From: Metallyticus violacea
Taxonomy: Eukaryota > Arthropoda > Insecta > Mantodea > Metallyticidae
Assembly: GCA_030762175.1 (NCBI GenBank)
Contig: CM060846.1
Location: 232,315,512 to 232,379,511, forward strand
Length of the DNA stretch: 64,000 nucleotides
Direction: 5' to 3'
Numbering within the stretch: the first letter of the stretch is position 1; the number at the start of each line of letters is the position of its first letter. Below, one piece after another: positions 12,350-23,757 of this stretch. The notes beneath the pieces are model-generated. The model worked only from the letters and a program-made list of their open reading frames with translations, was not told where the DNA came from and did not search any database. Both the position numbers and the translations under genes were made by a program.

Positions 12350-13260
12350 TTTATTTTGCTAGCATATATGTTTCGTAAATGTGAATGGATGCCATCCATT
12401 CAATTTTTGCAGACCATGTGAATGAAATCCCCCAGAATACACTTTGAATTCTGTACTATCTACCAGAGTTAGAAACGCTAGTCTGTTCAAATCTTTGAAT
12501 TCAGTATTGATTTGCAACAGAATATTATGAGCTATTTTGTAAAACAATGACTTGTACTTCAGGAAAATTTTGTATCATATAATTGAGTGTGTTGTGTTTT
12601 ATGGTTTGAATTAATTTTCACTTTTGCAACTCGAAATGTGTTAGTACAATGTTCTTTATTTCTTTCACTGGTTATCAATTCACAAGTACATAACTTTAAG
12701 CGACTTAATAATTTATGTTCAAACTGTTCTTTTGTAGTACATCGTACAAAATATAAGTAACATTGAATATATTATAAATTAACCAGCTCCAAGAAATTAA
12801 ATTCAAAGTTATTTATCTCATACTAAAACGTCTACACCTACGAAGGGATACTCCGTCAGATTAGGAATTATTAATTATTTCCTGAAAAACCTTTTTCAGA
12901 GTGTATCAATTTCCTATTATTGTGTTGACAACTTCCAAGTTTAAAGTTTATCTTGATTCCACAGCTGTAGGAATTCCCTTCAACTATCAAATTGGAAGAT
13001 ATGGTTACGTTTGCTGCATTGTGAAATAAAGATGGAATTCCTCTCATGCTTGCAAAAAACATTTTTCAACTTGAAGCATTTTTCCAACTTTGTATCAGAA
13101 CTAAACCCAAACGATATGCTAAGCAATGAATAAAAACAGCAGGCAACTTCATCTTTTAATTTCTTTGTAAGCCATTTCAATGTCCAGACATCACACTTGC
13201 AACATCGTTCTATTAGTTTATTAGAATAATCGTATGATTCTAGATCCAATAGATCAAAGA
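12350..13260 (-). pseudogene. hAT-like (ZMYM1-type) transposase pseudogene
   Basis: Three minus-strand blocks in changing frames follow the order of hAT-derived proteins resembling zinc-finger MYM-type 1. One (13249-12980) has a KLKDEVACC segment, the region of a conserved glutamine-lysine helix. The next (13062-12871) has MFFASMRGIPSLFHNAANVT. The last (12547-12359) has YKIAHNILLQINTEFKDLNR and LAFLTLVDSTEF. These fit the middle of the family, between the catalytic region and the dimerisation domain. Frameshifts break it and no ends were found. It is a different copy from the hAT at 45046-48355. Confidence 0.5.
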
Positions 13261-13589
13261 GTGTTTTTGTAGTGCGATCGAAACTAACGTCATGAAAGTT
13301 TAAGTAATGTTAACTAATTTTCACTTTGACGTCACGAATCTCACTGTATCAGAACGTTGACAGTTCCGACCCATATCAGCTATACCATCAATTTGCACGG
13401 AAAAAATGCAGTTTCATTTAGCTCTTTCTGTATTTGCTCATATAGACTGAACTACATTCTCTTACTTCGCTCTAAATAATTTTTGAGCTGCCACTAAACA
13501 CAGATTGTATTTTATTATAGTCAATTTTAATTTCATCAGAACTTGCGGAGAGCAGCGCGTTAAGTTTTTCTTTAAAATTGTCGCGAGTA

Positions 13590-13870
13590 GTAAAGACACC
13601 CCTTGAGTCCGCCAATCAAATTACTCCATTTCAAAAAAAAAAAAAAAAATCCTTATTCCATACCGAGAGAGAGACAGAATCGAAAACTGCCAACATTAGA
13701 GCAGAGAAAAACTCTACGTGTCAACTGCAAAGAAGAAGAAAACCAGAGAGTACGTCGCTCGTATCGAGTGGGAAGCATCCTGGCGCCAGGCAGGATCCCG
13801 GGAGTCCTTGCCTAATTATTACTGTGTGCGGTTTTGGTATTGTTATTAAAATAGTAAAAATATTATTTTG
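13590..13870 (+). repeat. F6 dispersed repeat, copy 1
   Basis: This segment matches the minus strand of 26680-26950. Shared blocks include gaatcgaaaactgccaacat, tagagcagaaa, caaagaagaagaaaacca and cccgggagtccttgcctaat, then attattactgtgtg and ggttttggtattg. The copy has an A run (about 13624-13640) and only a short ga run. Its class is unknown, and no tRNA-like promoter was seen. Confidence 0.65.
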
Positions 13871-14120
13871 CCATTAAATGTTTGCGGTGCTTGGTTTAGT
13901 GTTGAGGAAAGTGTATATTATTATTATTGATTTGCATAGTAAGAGTTTAAACGCTTAACTTTGAATAAACATAGCTGTGCTTATTGTGACGCTTAAAACG
14001 TCTTAGTGGCGGTCTTGAGTTGTTTGACTTAACAGCTGACATATACATAGTAGCAAGTAAACCGTGCATAAAATTAATATAATGTTTTTACGTGACTGCC
14101 AGGGTTCGTTTTGAATTTTT

Positions 14121-14378
14121 TAAATGGTGTTTAACCCCCATTTTTATACAGAGGCACACAGGTGGTGAACACTGATGATACATGAGATGAAATTATATAT
14201 TGGGAAAGGAAGCGTTCCAGTCCTAAGTTTAGGATACCTCCCCGGCATTTGCCATTTATGAGGACTGAGGAAAACCTGGAAAAGGTCTCAGTCATTGAGG
14301 ATGGACCTGGTGTGATTGAAACCTCAGGCCTCCCGCTCACGAGCCCGCGCCTTTACGACCTGGGCCACTTGTGGCGGT
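14121..14378 (-). repeat. F1 SINE, nearly full length
   Basis: On the plus strand it runs tail to head: aatggtgtttaaccccca, gaggcacacaggtgg, the tgatacatgagatgaaa body segment, then tgaggactgaggaaaacctg. It ends in the reversed tRNA-like head (cgggc-style B box region, ctttacgacctgggccac, gtggcgg). The target duplication is not clear. Confidence 0.8.
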
Positions 14379-17199
14379 CGTACGGAATTGCAGCATTGAA
14401 GAGAAGGTTAGGAGAGAGGCGATCGGGAGGGTATGGAAAGATTAAAATAATAAACTGCGCTTTATTTTCGTATTTATTACTATAATAAATTGCATTTGGA
14501 ATACAAAATTTGAGGAGTAAATTAATTCAATGTACTAAGCAAAAGCACTTATTTTTTATTTGCATTACATTTTTGATATAAAGGTTAGAGAAAAAATGTT
14601 TGCACTAGTTCAATGAAATACATTGCAGAGTTTACAATTTTTTTTTTAATTTTAAACAGAAGTTTAGATTATATACAACACAACCAAAGTTTTTTTTGAA
14701 TACATTTCTGAAATAAACGAGGCTTCGTATTTGAAAAAAATTACGTGAACGGCTTATAATTGATTTGTTTATAACATAAAAATGACAGAGCTTTTTGTTT
14801 TCAATACGGTAAGGTTTTCGCTGAATTTTGTGGAAAAAGTGAACGGAATAATGCATTCAATTGAAATGTCGTACTGATAACAATTTTCAATGTATGCACA
14901 TAGTTATTGTAAATTGTGTCGGCATGCAGAAAATTTAACTTTGAAATAGAATGATTGATGCTAGACCTTTCAGTGAAGATGATTTTTTGTACAAATATGA
15001 CATTTACAATTGCTTCGATAGTTATAGTCATACAGTTTTCTGTGTTTGGATAAATCTGAGTAACATTTATTTGTGTTCCTTTCATTTAAATGTACTTCAG
15101 GATCACAAAGAAAGCTTATCACAAAACACTTATAAAAATTCATTTATTATATACTTTTTGAAAGCTAAGAATAAAATACATAAAAATCTACCCAATTATG
15201 TTGCACCTAAAATCTACCCAATTTTGTTGCAAAGTTGCACGTTTCCGAACATAAGTATAAACCACTTTTATAAAAAAAATTTTTTTTTAACAAAGTTTAC
15301 TTTCTTAGTTGAGCATTACGTAGATGCTTACGTGTTACATTTTCTACAGCACACATTGAAAAGTTGTGTTATTTTTAACGTACAATAAACAAGAATGCTT
15401 GGAAAATACAAGTTGAAGATGTTTTTCTTCTCCTTTTACTTTTGCAATAGGAACACAAATGGTAACACAGGAAGATTCAGTAGCTATATTTGCAACAAGA
15501 AAGGAAACAAATTTTCCTCCTAAAACGCAGTAAATATTTTCTTTACAAAAGGAGTACAGATGCAACAAATAGTAGAACAAAATATAGGAAAGCGGATAGA
15601 TGTGAATTCATCGAATGGTTTGATATTACCCGTTATTTCTCTTAAGGCATTATATCGTTATATTAACTGATTTTTGCCTTGAAAAACAACTTACTCCATG
15701 ATCTGCAGAAGTACAAAGAAAAGCAGACGGAATACGTATTATATTGAAAACAACATTGCATTATCAAAGTTGAGCTAAGTGTTATGTGTTGAAAAATTGA
15801 ATGTACATAGGACTTATTTTAGCTTAATTTTTTCTACTGTTTAAACTTTTCGGTGCTATCAAAACAACATTTTCTCTAATAGTATTTTTTAAATATTTAA
15901 CATATTTAATTCTTTGTATGCATATTTTCATATTCATATTCATATATTATGATTTAGGTGAATAAATTTCTAGACCCGCAGATTTTTCGATACACCTTAT
16001 AGGCTTTGGAGCATTTTTATTCATTAGTACAGTTTGATGGATCATCTGGAAAAAATAAGAAAAAGACACTCCTTAGAGTTATGTTGTGTCTTTAATTTTA
16101 AAATGTAACAGCGTGCACATTTTTTTCTGTTAAGCCCGAAAATTTAATTTAAAACTCAACTACTTTGAATTAATATTTTCAATATCTTCATCAGTAAATG
16201 CCTCAGTATATGTTCTTGGAAGATAATCTGTACAGAATTTTATTGCCTTTAATTAATTTAATCAATGTTTGATAGTTTAAAATAGTAGATACTTTTGAAG
16301 CACCGGTTACATTGTAAGAAACATCTTTTTGCAAATCACTAACATGAACAATTTACTTAGTTATGGGTACAATACCTATCTGGAAATTAAGAGAGAGAGA
16401 GAGAGAGAGAAAGCGTAGAAATATAAAAATCTTAATTTTTGGAGCGAAAAGAAATTATATATAAATAACTCACCTTAGCAACCAGTTCCTCTTTGCGCAG
16501 CGGAGAAAAGACAGGTAATGGTGCTTTGCTTTCGACTTTATAAATACAGCATTTTGGTCACATGATACATTGCACTCAATGTGGAGCAACTTTGTTGCAA
16601 GGCACCGCCCAAGTTGCAAATGCAAGATTTTTTTAAAAATCTGATTCAAGGCCAGTTTGTTGTAAGTTGTTACAAATACAAGGTCATTTGCCTGACGAGC
16701 GAGATAAAAGCAGCTGCATCGCCAAGTGCAGCTACCAGTTTCTAAAAGAAACAAATACGCAATAGAAGCAGCATGTTAGAAGATTTACTCTCCGATTTTG
16801 TAAAGTAAGTATACATTTTATATGTTTAAAAGTACTAGTTAAACTCAGGCGTTATTATGTAGCACTATGTTAGTTTACGGAGTGGGGAACATTAACATTC
16901 TTAATGAGGTAAGAAAGACGTGCGTAAGTTTAACACACATGGTCGCAGCTACACGATACTTATTAATTATCCTAAAAATGAAAATCCCATACTTCATTTT
17001 AAGCGGAGCATTAAACGGCTTCTCTACCATGTTTTGGCCTGCATTATAATCGCACGACATGGTGAGATTATCGTTTACCAATTCTGCTAATTCTCTGGAC
17101 CGAGCAATAGGACTTAGTTTTCGCCGTAAACACCAGATACCTTTAGATGTACTACTTTTTTGTAATTATAAGAGTTTTTCAATATAACGCCAACTTTTA
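14379..17199. other. AT-rich sequence, no gene seen
   Basis: A (GA)n microsatellite lies at 16390-16411 and a candidate promoter-like block at 16701-16810 is listed separately. The 145-codon ORF at 14951-15388 has strongly AT-driven composition and no recognised domain. Confidence 0.5.
16701..16810 (+). promoter_or_regulatory. Candidate core promoter and short first exon
   Basis: A TATA-like gataaaag (16703-16710) is followed about 26-30 bases later by an initiator-like accagtt. An ATG at 16773 opens an 11-codon frame that meets a consensus splice donor gtaagt at 16805-16810. Spacing fits an arthropod TATA promoter with a 5' exon, and the decayed Polinton polymerase begins about 480 bp downstream. 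There is no independent support, so this is weak. Confidence 0.2.
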
Positions 17200-17281
17200 T
17201 GCTACAGATGTCTTGTCAGTTAAAGTCGATTACGTTTAATTGCCTCTTGGAAACGGCGGCGTAAAAACTAACGGTTGACTT

Positions 17282-18455
17282 TTGTCTGCTTTAACACACT
17301 TGAAGAGAAGTGTTGGAAAAGTAAATTCAAAATCACATTGCTTAGTCCACGCAATAGTGATAGCCATAACTCATTTATTAAGAGACCTAGATTATATAGT
17401 TTACAGAAAGGGGAGGAAAATTTATTTTGCGGAACAGGAGCCTTTGAAGGAGCCAAATGCGATCTAAGTAATAGCAGAGGAATTCCAGAATTACAAAAAG
17501 TAAAAAACAAACAAACAAACAAAACAAAAACAAACAACACATACTTCTGGTTATCGCTTTGTGGTCTATTCTGGATTATATTGTGCAAATATTATTTTTT
17601 TATGGTAATACTAATTCGAGAAAATGACTGAACTTGCTATATGATTATTCTGAGAAACATTACAGTAGCCTTACAGGTGCCATGGCTAAGCGATATGTTT
17701 GCGAAAGATGGAGCAGAGGAATGTCTTACAGAGGAATTGGAATGGTTTTTTTCGAATGCAAAATGGAACGGTACGACTCTATTAGCTATCTAGATAGCCT
17801 CTTTATGGAGTACCTTAACACTTTCCTCACATTACCCGTCTTGAGTTAAAACTGAAGCGCACAAGGGGGAGTATGTTAGTATTTCATTTCAAAGTAAAGG
17901 AATTATTCTGCACAAAACAGCAGTTAGCAACATTTCTAATGCCAGATCTGTGGGAAAATTGTTTCTAAATAACATTTGGGGTAAGCTCATGGAGCAAGGC
18001 AATAAGGCATGCACAATAATGATTAACGAACCGCAGGAACTATTCAAGCTTTTAACAACAGGTGGTATAAAGGTACAAAATGTAACGTTTGCAAAGGACA
18101 ATCCATGAGGTTATCGCGGAATTAAATAGCCCAAGAGGAAGCGCTGCAGTTGAAACACACCAACGAAGCTCTGGGAGCGTACGTTACTACAGACAGACTT
18201 AAGTTATATAGTTTCTTAGAGTTGTTAATATATATACTCTGTATCGATACGGATTTGATATTCCTTTTTCACAGAGAAGGCGAGCAGCGCAGAGTTAAGT
18301 GCGGAGATAGGCTCGGCGATATAAAAGACGAATTGGCCGACTCGGTTAAGCATCCTAAATTTGCGAATTGGTATCTGGAGGACCAAAAAATTACGCGTAG
18401 AAGATTCAACTATCGAACAACACTTTCAAAGCACTATGCAAAGTTACAGGAATAA
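17282..18455 (+). pseudogene. Polinton protein-primed DNA polymerase B fragment
   Basis: The gene would replicate the Polinton by protein priming. Three blocks are visible. CLVHAIVIAITHLLRDLDY (from about 17340) resembles the N-terminal part. A segment at about 17900-18100 (SNISNARSVGKLFLNNIWGK, then FKLLTTGG) matches the B-motif and following region. The third block, 18150-18455, carries YVTTDRLKLYSFLE and the catalytic DTD of the YxDTDS motif near 18246, here followed by leucine where serine is usual. It then reads GDRLGDIKDELAD. The blocks are in different frames, with stops between them, and the exonuclease domain is not clear. A complete gene is over 1000 codons, so most is missing. Confidence 0.65.
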
Positions 18456-18739
18456 CGCTATATTACTCTTTACAATTACTTAACTTGAATTTGTAAAGAA
18501 CATAATTTCAAGGAGAAGGAGGAGGAGGAAACATTTAAGGTTGTGACTCGTAAAGGAAAAAATAAAGAGACAATAACATAAGAAAATTACAGGCGTGTTC
18601 GTTGTCTGGGAGCCCGAAGATAAGATGTACAGAATGTGTTTTCAATAGGGAAGACGACTGGCATACGATTCGGTGTCGTTCGGGTATATAAAGCCGGTGT
18701 GGTCGGCCACTCCTCCACTGTAACTGCAGAGGACTACGA

Positions 18740-19975
18740 TATCACCGTGATGAGCTTAAATTGTATTTTATCAATAACACTAGGCATAGTACTGCTTTGT
18801 GAAACCTTCCTTATGTCAAACGCACGTATTTTTATTCCGGGTTATCGTGTCTACCGCACTGACCAACCTAATGGTAAAGCGCATGGTGGCACAGCAATCA
18901 CCTAATCATGCAATACACCGAGAGAAAAATAACTTTACTAACGCGCATGGTAGCAACAGCCATCACAGTGCCACTAGCCAGTCAATAACAATCGTAAGTG
19001 TGTTACTAGACAGTTACTAGAGAAAAATGTAGCTACCATACTTAACCAAGATAGTAGCTTAGTAGCAGCAGGGGATCTCAATGCAAAGAACGATGCATGA
19101 GGCTGTGCAGTTAACAACCCAGCTGGAAATTCACTTTACCAACACATGGAAAACAACGTTTACGGAAGGCCCTACTTACATTCCCTGAAATCAAACTCTA
19201 GATATTGCTCTGCTCAAAAACACACTTTTATATATAACTATAGCATAATCGACAATTTAGCTTCGGATCACTATGCTGTCATGCTCGAAATCGAAGACAA
19301 GCCGATTTATAACCCTCTCCCACTTAGACGAAATTTCAACAAAGCAAATTGGGAACACTTTCAAGGCCGCATAAATGAAATACTAACAGATCCAGCTCCT
19401 CTGCAGACCCCTGACGATGTGGACTGAGCAGTAAACGCACTTGAATGAAATGAAATGAATGAATGAATGAATGAATGGTGTTTAATCCCGTTTTTGCTAC
19501 AGAGGCACCATAGGCGATGAACACTGGTGATACATCAGATGAAATGATATATTGGGAAAGGATTTATTTTAAGGAAGGAATCGTTCCAGGCCTAAGTTTA
19601 GGGTACCTCCCCGGCATTTGCAATTTATGAGGACTGAGGAAAACCTGGAAAAAACCTCAGTCAGGGAGGACGGTCCTGGCGGTATTCGAACCCAGACCTT
19701 CCGCTCACGAGTCCGCGCCTTAACGACCTCGGCCACCCGTGGCGGTAACTTCACTTGAAGCGGCTATTGCAATCGCCGTCCCCCTTAAGCAATCGCATAG
19801 ACGCAAGTACCACTGCATTCCTGATGTACTAACCCTGATACATGAACGCGATCATGAACAAAGGAAATGGCAAAGAACAAGAACAATCTGCTATAAAATT
19901 AACATGGCCACACTAAACAGTGAAATTAAAAACCGGGTAAAGCAGCAATTTGGAACCAATGAGACCAGATGCTAA
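18740..19975 (+). pseudogene. Jockey A endonuclease (APE-type) pseudogene, split by SINE
   Basis: The APE-like endonuclease would nick target DNA to start reverse transcription. Visible motifs are MSLNCI, LLCETFLMSNARIFIPGYRV, DQPNGKAHGGTAI, then AAGDLNAKND, and IDNLASDHYAVMLEIE near the C-terminal histidine of the catalytic site. Several frameshifts and stops separate them. Coding resumes after the SINE (19446-19751) with EAAIAIAVPLKQSHRRKY, and the two sides share the leucine-glutamate codons of the target duplication. Confidence 0.75.
19446..19751 (-). repeat. F1 SINE inserted in Jockey A endonuclease
   Basis: This is a complete F1 copy. On the plus strand a gaatgaatgaatgaatga tail is followed by tgtttaatcccgttt, gaggcaccatagg, the body, and the reversed head (ttcgaacccaga B box, ttaacgacctcggccac, ggcggt). 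Flanking 8-bp target duplications cacttgaa lie at 19438-19445 and 19752-19759. The insertion interrupts the LINE endonuclease frame exactly at those codons. Confidence 0.9.
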
Positions 19976-20029
19976 CTGACATCGAACCCGAAAACACTAA
20001 CCAGCTATAGCAACTGACCAAACGCTTAA

Positions 20030-21690
20030 TTAAAGAACCCCTAAAAATCCCTCCTCTCCAGAACCCAAACCTGCCTCAGCAGTATGCGGAGTCCCCGGAA
20101 GCAAAGGCATTTTGGCAGATGTGTTAGAAAACGCATGCAAGCCTAATATTGAACCAATGAATCCAACCTTCACGGAACACCTGGAAGAGAACATTAGTAC
20201 CATATTAACAGTAAGAACCCACAATAAATAGCGAAAAACGCATCCGTCAGATCTAAGATACATAATCCAACACTTAGCGGATCCTAAGGCACCGGGACCA
20301 GACAAGATAGCAAATTTGGTGCTCAAGCTTCTCCCGGAAGCCCTAAAAATATCGAATATAACCAACTATTGGCTGACAAAAGGCTACTACCCTAACAAAT
20401 GAAGACATGGTGAAGTATTAATGTTTCCAAAACCAGGCAAGGACCATACAAGCCCGAACAACTACAGGCCAAAGAGTCTCCTGAACACTATGAGCAGACT
20501 AATGGAAAAAGTAATACTAAAAACACTTGCAGCGTACGTTAAGGAGCATAACACTATAATAGATGAACAATATGGCTTTAGGGCAAGGCACTCTACTACA
20601 CTATAGTTAACCAGAATTATTGAATATATCACGCAAGTGTTCAATTGAAATCGGTCCACAGGAATAATCTTCATAGATATTCATCAAGGCTTTGACTCTG
20701 TATACCATGCCGGATTGTTATATAAAATGAAGGAGCATTCCTGATTTCATGCTTAAATAATCGCGAATTATCTTGAAAACAGGACCTTTACTGTAGCAGT
20801 ATATGATGCCTCCTCCTCAAAGAGAAACACACAAGCGGGAGTACCTGAGGGCAGCCTCCTGGGCCCTATCCTATTGAACTTATCAACGACATACCCAAAA
20901 CGCCAAACTGCATGCTCTTCATATATGCAGAGTATACTGCAGTAGCAGCACAATTTTGGAAGCCTGAAATGATCAGCACTATACTAAATACCACGCTAGC
21001 CGAGCTAGAGCCATGCTTCTGCAAATGGCGGATGAAAGTAAATGCACCGAACTCCCAATTAATGCTCTTCACCAAACGCAGAACGCATCGCAAACCCCTT
21101 CCACCATTAAAGTTACACAAGAAAACATTAACTGGGCGGAGCAAGCTTAGTATCTTGGAGTAGTTCTGGACTCCAAACTTACATTCGCGGCGCATGTAAA
21201 ACACACGAAGAAGAAAGCGCACTGTGAACTCAGATGCCTGTACCCTCTTTTGAACCGTAACTCGGCATTAAGCACTAGCCTGGGACTGACGCTATGTAAA
21301 TAACTCATCAGATCCGTTATGACCTACGCTGTTCCTGCTTGGGGCCACTGTGCACAAAGCCACATAAAGTCGCTCCAGATCCTGCAAAACAAGTGACTGC
21401 GTATAATTACCAAAGTACTCAAATCTGCCCCCTGTCTATGTTACACGATGAACTAAAACTGCACACAATCGAGGAATTCATTAAAAAACCAGACTATAAT
21501 ATGTGCAGAAGTTGCAACTCATACCACATCCCGCTAATAAGGCAACTAGGGCAGTACGCAGAAGCGCAAAATAAACATAAAACACCACTGTCACATTTTG
21601 ATCATACGACTCTATTAACCAAACATACCCACGAAGAGAATATCCAGAACTACCTACTTTCCCTTGTTCCTGAGAAACCACCATAAACAG
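20030..21690 (+). pseudogene. Jockey A reverse transcriptase pseudogene
   Basis: The reverse transcriptase would copy the LINE RNA at the target. In order, the sequence shows the early palm and finger segment (FPKPGKDHTSPNNYRPKSLL, 20421 onward), IIDEQYGFRARHSTT, and GIIFIDIHQGFDSVYHAGLL with the first catalytic aspartate. Next is a PEGSLLGPIL run, then the catalytic box read as YAEYTAVAA near 20928 instead of YADDTAV, which loses both aspartates. LNTTLAELEPCFCKWRMKVN and SKLTFAAHVKH follow. At least five frame breaks are present, so the enzyme is dead. Confidence 0.85.
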
Positions 21691-21850
21691 TCAAGCCCTT
21701 AAGACCCCCGGTGGATGATCTCTCCCCACCCGGGCGGATAGAGGTGCTGGGCGGTCCCACCATTGATGATCCAGCTGACTACAATGGACCATTCACTGTG
21801 TACATAATTAGATAATAATATTAGATTAATAAAGGAGTATCCTCCTGCCT

Positions 21851-22628
21851 ACCTCTCTAGCATAAAGCACGTAATATTACTTACACTTTCACATAGTTTA
21901 AAGGATAAAAATATAAAAGTAAAATAATGTGTATATATATTACATATAGCATGATACACTATGTATACTAAAATTAAAACTTACATTCATAATTAGCGCT
22001 AAGATTCAACATACTCATTTCATATACATGTATACGTAGGCTTCCTAAATATAGCTTAATAATAATATAAACAAACCTCAAATAAATACGCATGGATACG
22101 CAGATCTCAAAACAAGTAATCTAGTTCACAGATAAACAGCAGAACACCAACGCCCTGACCAGAAAATGGTACCTTCTCCTACTGGCAGCCGTAGACACCA
22201 GATCAGCCCACGGGGCCAGGTCACAGGTTCCTGCTGAAGGCCAAAAGCAGGTAAGTAAGCATGACTAACTTCACCTAAGTATGCTCTAGAGCATGATACC
22301 TCACACCACGGATCGCCTGTGGTACCACAGTAGTAAAAACGGGCGTTAAACACCATTAAAAAAGTCCACCACTAACACCTAGGTTCTGCCCTGGGCCTTG
22401 CCAAGGCCAGGACCTAGCCCACCTCTACCCGTCTCACGTCCTTGTGAGCGGGCGTATTTTTAGTGCGCACCCATTAACCTCAGGTTGCTTCGGCGGTACC
22501 TGACATCACTTTACCTACTTCCCAACCAGCCCCGTAGAGTATAAAATAATAATAAAATAAAACATCGGGACTCATTATGGATTATAAGGTGAGCCATGTG
22601 GTATCAAAGTACCTGGATGGAAAATGAG
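21851..22628 (+). repeat. Unclassified repeat-derived stretch carrying an F1-like tail
   Basis: A GC-rich segment at 22126-22305 is unrelated to the F1 body but is followed directly by the F1 3' tail (22306-22363). A second GC-rich segment (22380-22520) ends in gtagagtataaaataataa and an A-rich run near 22560, typical of a LINE or SINE 3' end. No coding was recognised. Confidence 0.5.
22306..22363 (+). repeat. F1 SINE 3'-tail module on an unrelated body
   Basis: ggatcgcctgtggtaccaca, gtagtaaaaacgggcgtta and aacaccattaaaaaa match the F1 tail closely. The upstream 180 bp do not match F1. It could be the 3' end of the LINE partner whose tail F1 shares, or a different SINE. Confidence 0.65.
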
Positions 22629-22834
22629 CACTACGATCTTACACGTAGTAGGAACTGGCCGTTATTCTCGTAGAATTGTTCCAGTTCCTCCCTTTTGACG
22701 TAGATTACTTGTGGTACAGATCTAACGGTATCAGGCAAACCATGGTGACGTTTGACCATTGCACTACCACAACAATCAACGGAAGAGGATAATAGATTCT
22801 CATACGTGCACCTCTTTTGCTTAAGTTTCATCAT
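22629..22834 (-). CDS. Unrecognised 67-codon ORF within Polinton span
   Basis: This minus-strand ORF starts MMKLKQKRCTYENLLSSS and ends FYENNGQFLLRVRS. Its frame is open upstream to about 22890. Composition is protein-like, with mixed charge and several cysteines, unlike the AT-driven ORFs elsewhere. No domain is recognised. Position between the Jockey LINE and the Polinton small protein suggests a Polinton gene piece, but this is inference and it may be chance. Confidence 0.3.
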
Positions 22835-23413
22835 ACGTTCGCTCTTATAGTTAGTAGCGTTTTGGGTTCGGGAAAACCAATGTCCTGCGTAAGGTTAATT
22901 GAAAAATTAAAGTATTTGTGCACGGAACCCAATTTTAGGAAAAATTCGTAGTGCTATAGTGAGAATGCAGCTGTTCCAAACGAGTTGGAAAATTACTCGT
23001 TGCGTTGAACGATCTGATAAACACGGCCTCTTTGAAGGTGTGCGGTTTGTTCACAAAGGGAAGTCACCATAGAAACATTAGCGTCATTTTGATAACTGAA
23101 AATTTATTTCACTAAGAAAATAGTCAGGATAATTTGCTGAACGCTAAATATATTGCAGTGTTCAAGAACGTTACAGGTAAGAATAATCAATCGCATATAA
23201 GCAGGCAAATCTATCCCGAGAATTAGAACTCACTCATCGAAACCTATCTGGAAGTCAGGGAAAAGCCCCACTGTTATCTACTGTTCCATTTCTGTCAAGA
23301 AATGAACAATCAACTGCGATGCAAAACCAACATCTTTCCATTGGACCTTCCCAATGTGGTCTACGCTGCTCAATATAAGCAAGTAGGTAAAATAGAACAA
23401 TCACATACTTCAG

Positions 23414-23656
23414 GTGCTTAGAAGGACCAAACCGAAACTTAGAAGATCCATTTTGGAGAACTTAGACAAGGAGCTAGTGCTGACAATTGCGGAATGCTCT
23501 CTAAACGATTTGAATGGCAATTGCAAATTGAGAAAATGCACTATACAGAAGCTGAGAAAGCATAGGAACGTCTCCAGAAGACTCAACAATAAGACACAAA
23601 AGATTAACAAAAAAAGTTCACAGTTCAAAAGGGCGGTTTTTATGTCTCTGTTGTAA
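23414..23656 (+). CDS. Polinton-type small basic protein, open frame
   Basis: An uninterrupted 80-codon ORF is rich in lysine and arginine. It begins MLRRTKPKLRRSILENLDKE and continues LTIAECSLNDLNGNCKLRK. This layout, a PKLRR segment then a cysteine-containing helix ending in LNGN, is one I associate with a short conserved ORF found in arthropod and cnidarian Polintons, of unknown function. It might be virion-associated by analogy with basic core proteins, but that is speculation. The first bases follow cttcaggtgctta, so an upstream start or acceptor is possible. Neighbouring genes are broken, so the open frame may only reflect its short length. Confidence 0.5.
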   Translation: MLRRTKPKLRRSILENLDKELVLTIAECSLNDLNGNCKLRKCTIQKLRKHRNVSRRLNNKTQKINKKSSQFKRAVFMSLL

Positions 23657-23757
23657 GCCTTGTTGACCCGACTTTCTAACCTAACAACATCCTAAATGCT
23701 ACGCAAATTGTTTTTAATTTCTCAACAGTACCTAGATACCTGCTGGAAGAAGAAGGC

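Larger units (their letters stand above)
18630..21850 (+). mobile_element. Jockey-clade LINE (copy A), decayed
   Basis: Endonuclease and reverse transcriptase remains lie in order on the plus strand, followed by a 3' region with a GC-rich stretch and tandem taat-type sequence (ataattagataataatatta). No ORF1 was seen upstream, so the copy is probably 5'-truncated, as is usual for LINEs. It sits within Polinton remnants and holds an F1 SINE. The exact ends and target duplication were not identified. Confidence 0.75.

Noticed and set aside
14951..15388. 145-codon plus-strand ORF
   Set aside because: Composition follows local AT content, there is no domain or splice context, and long ORFs of this kind arise by chance in such DNA.
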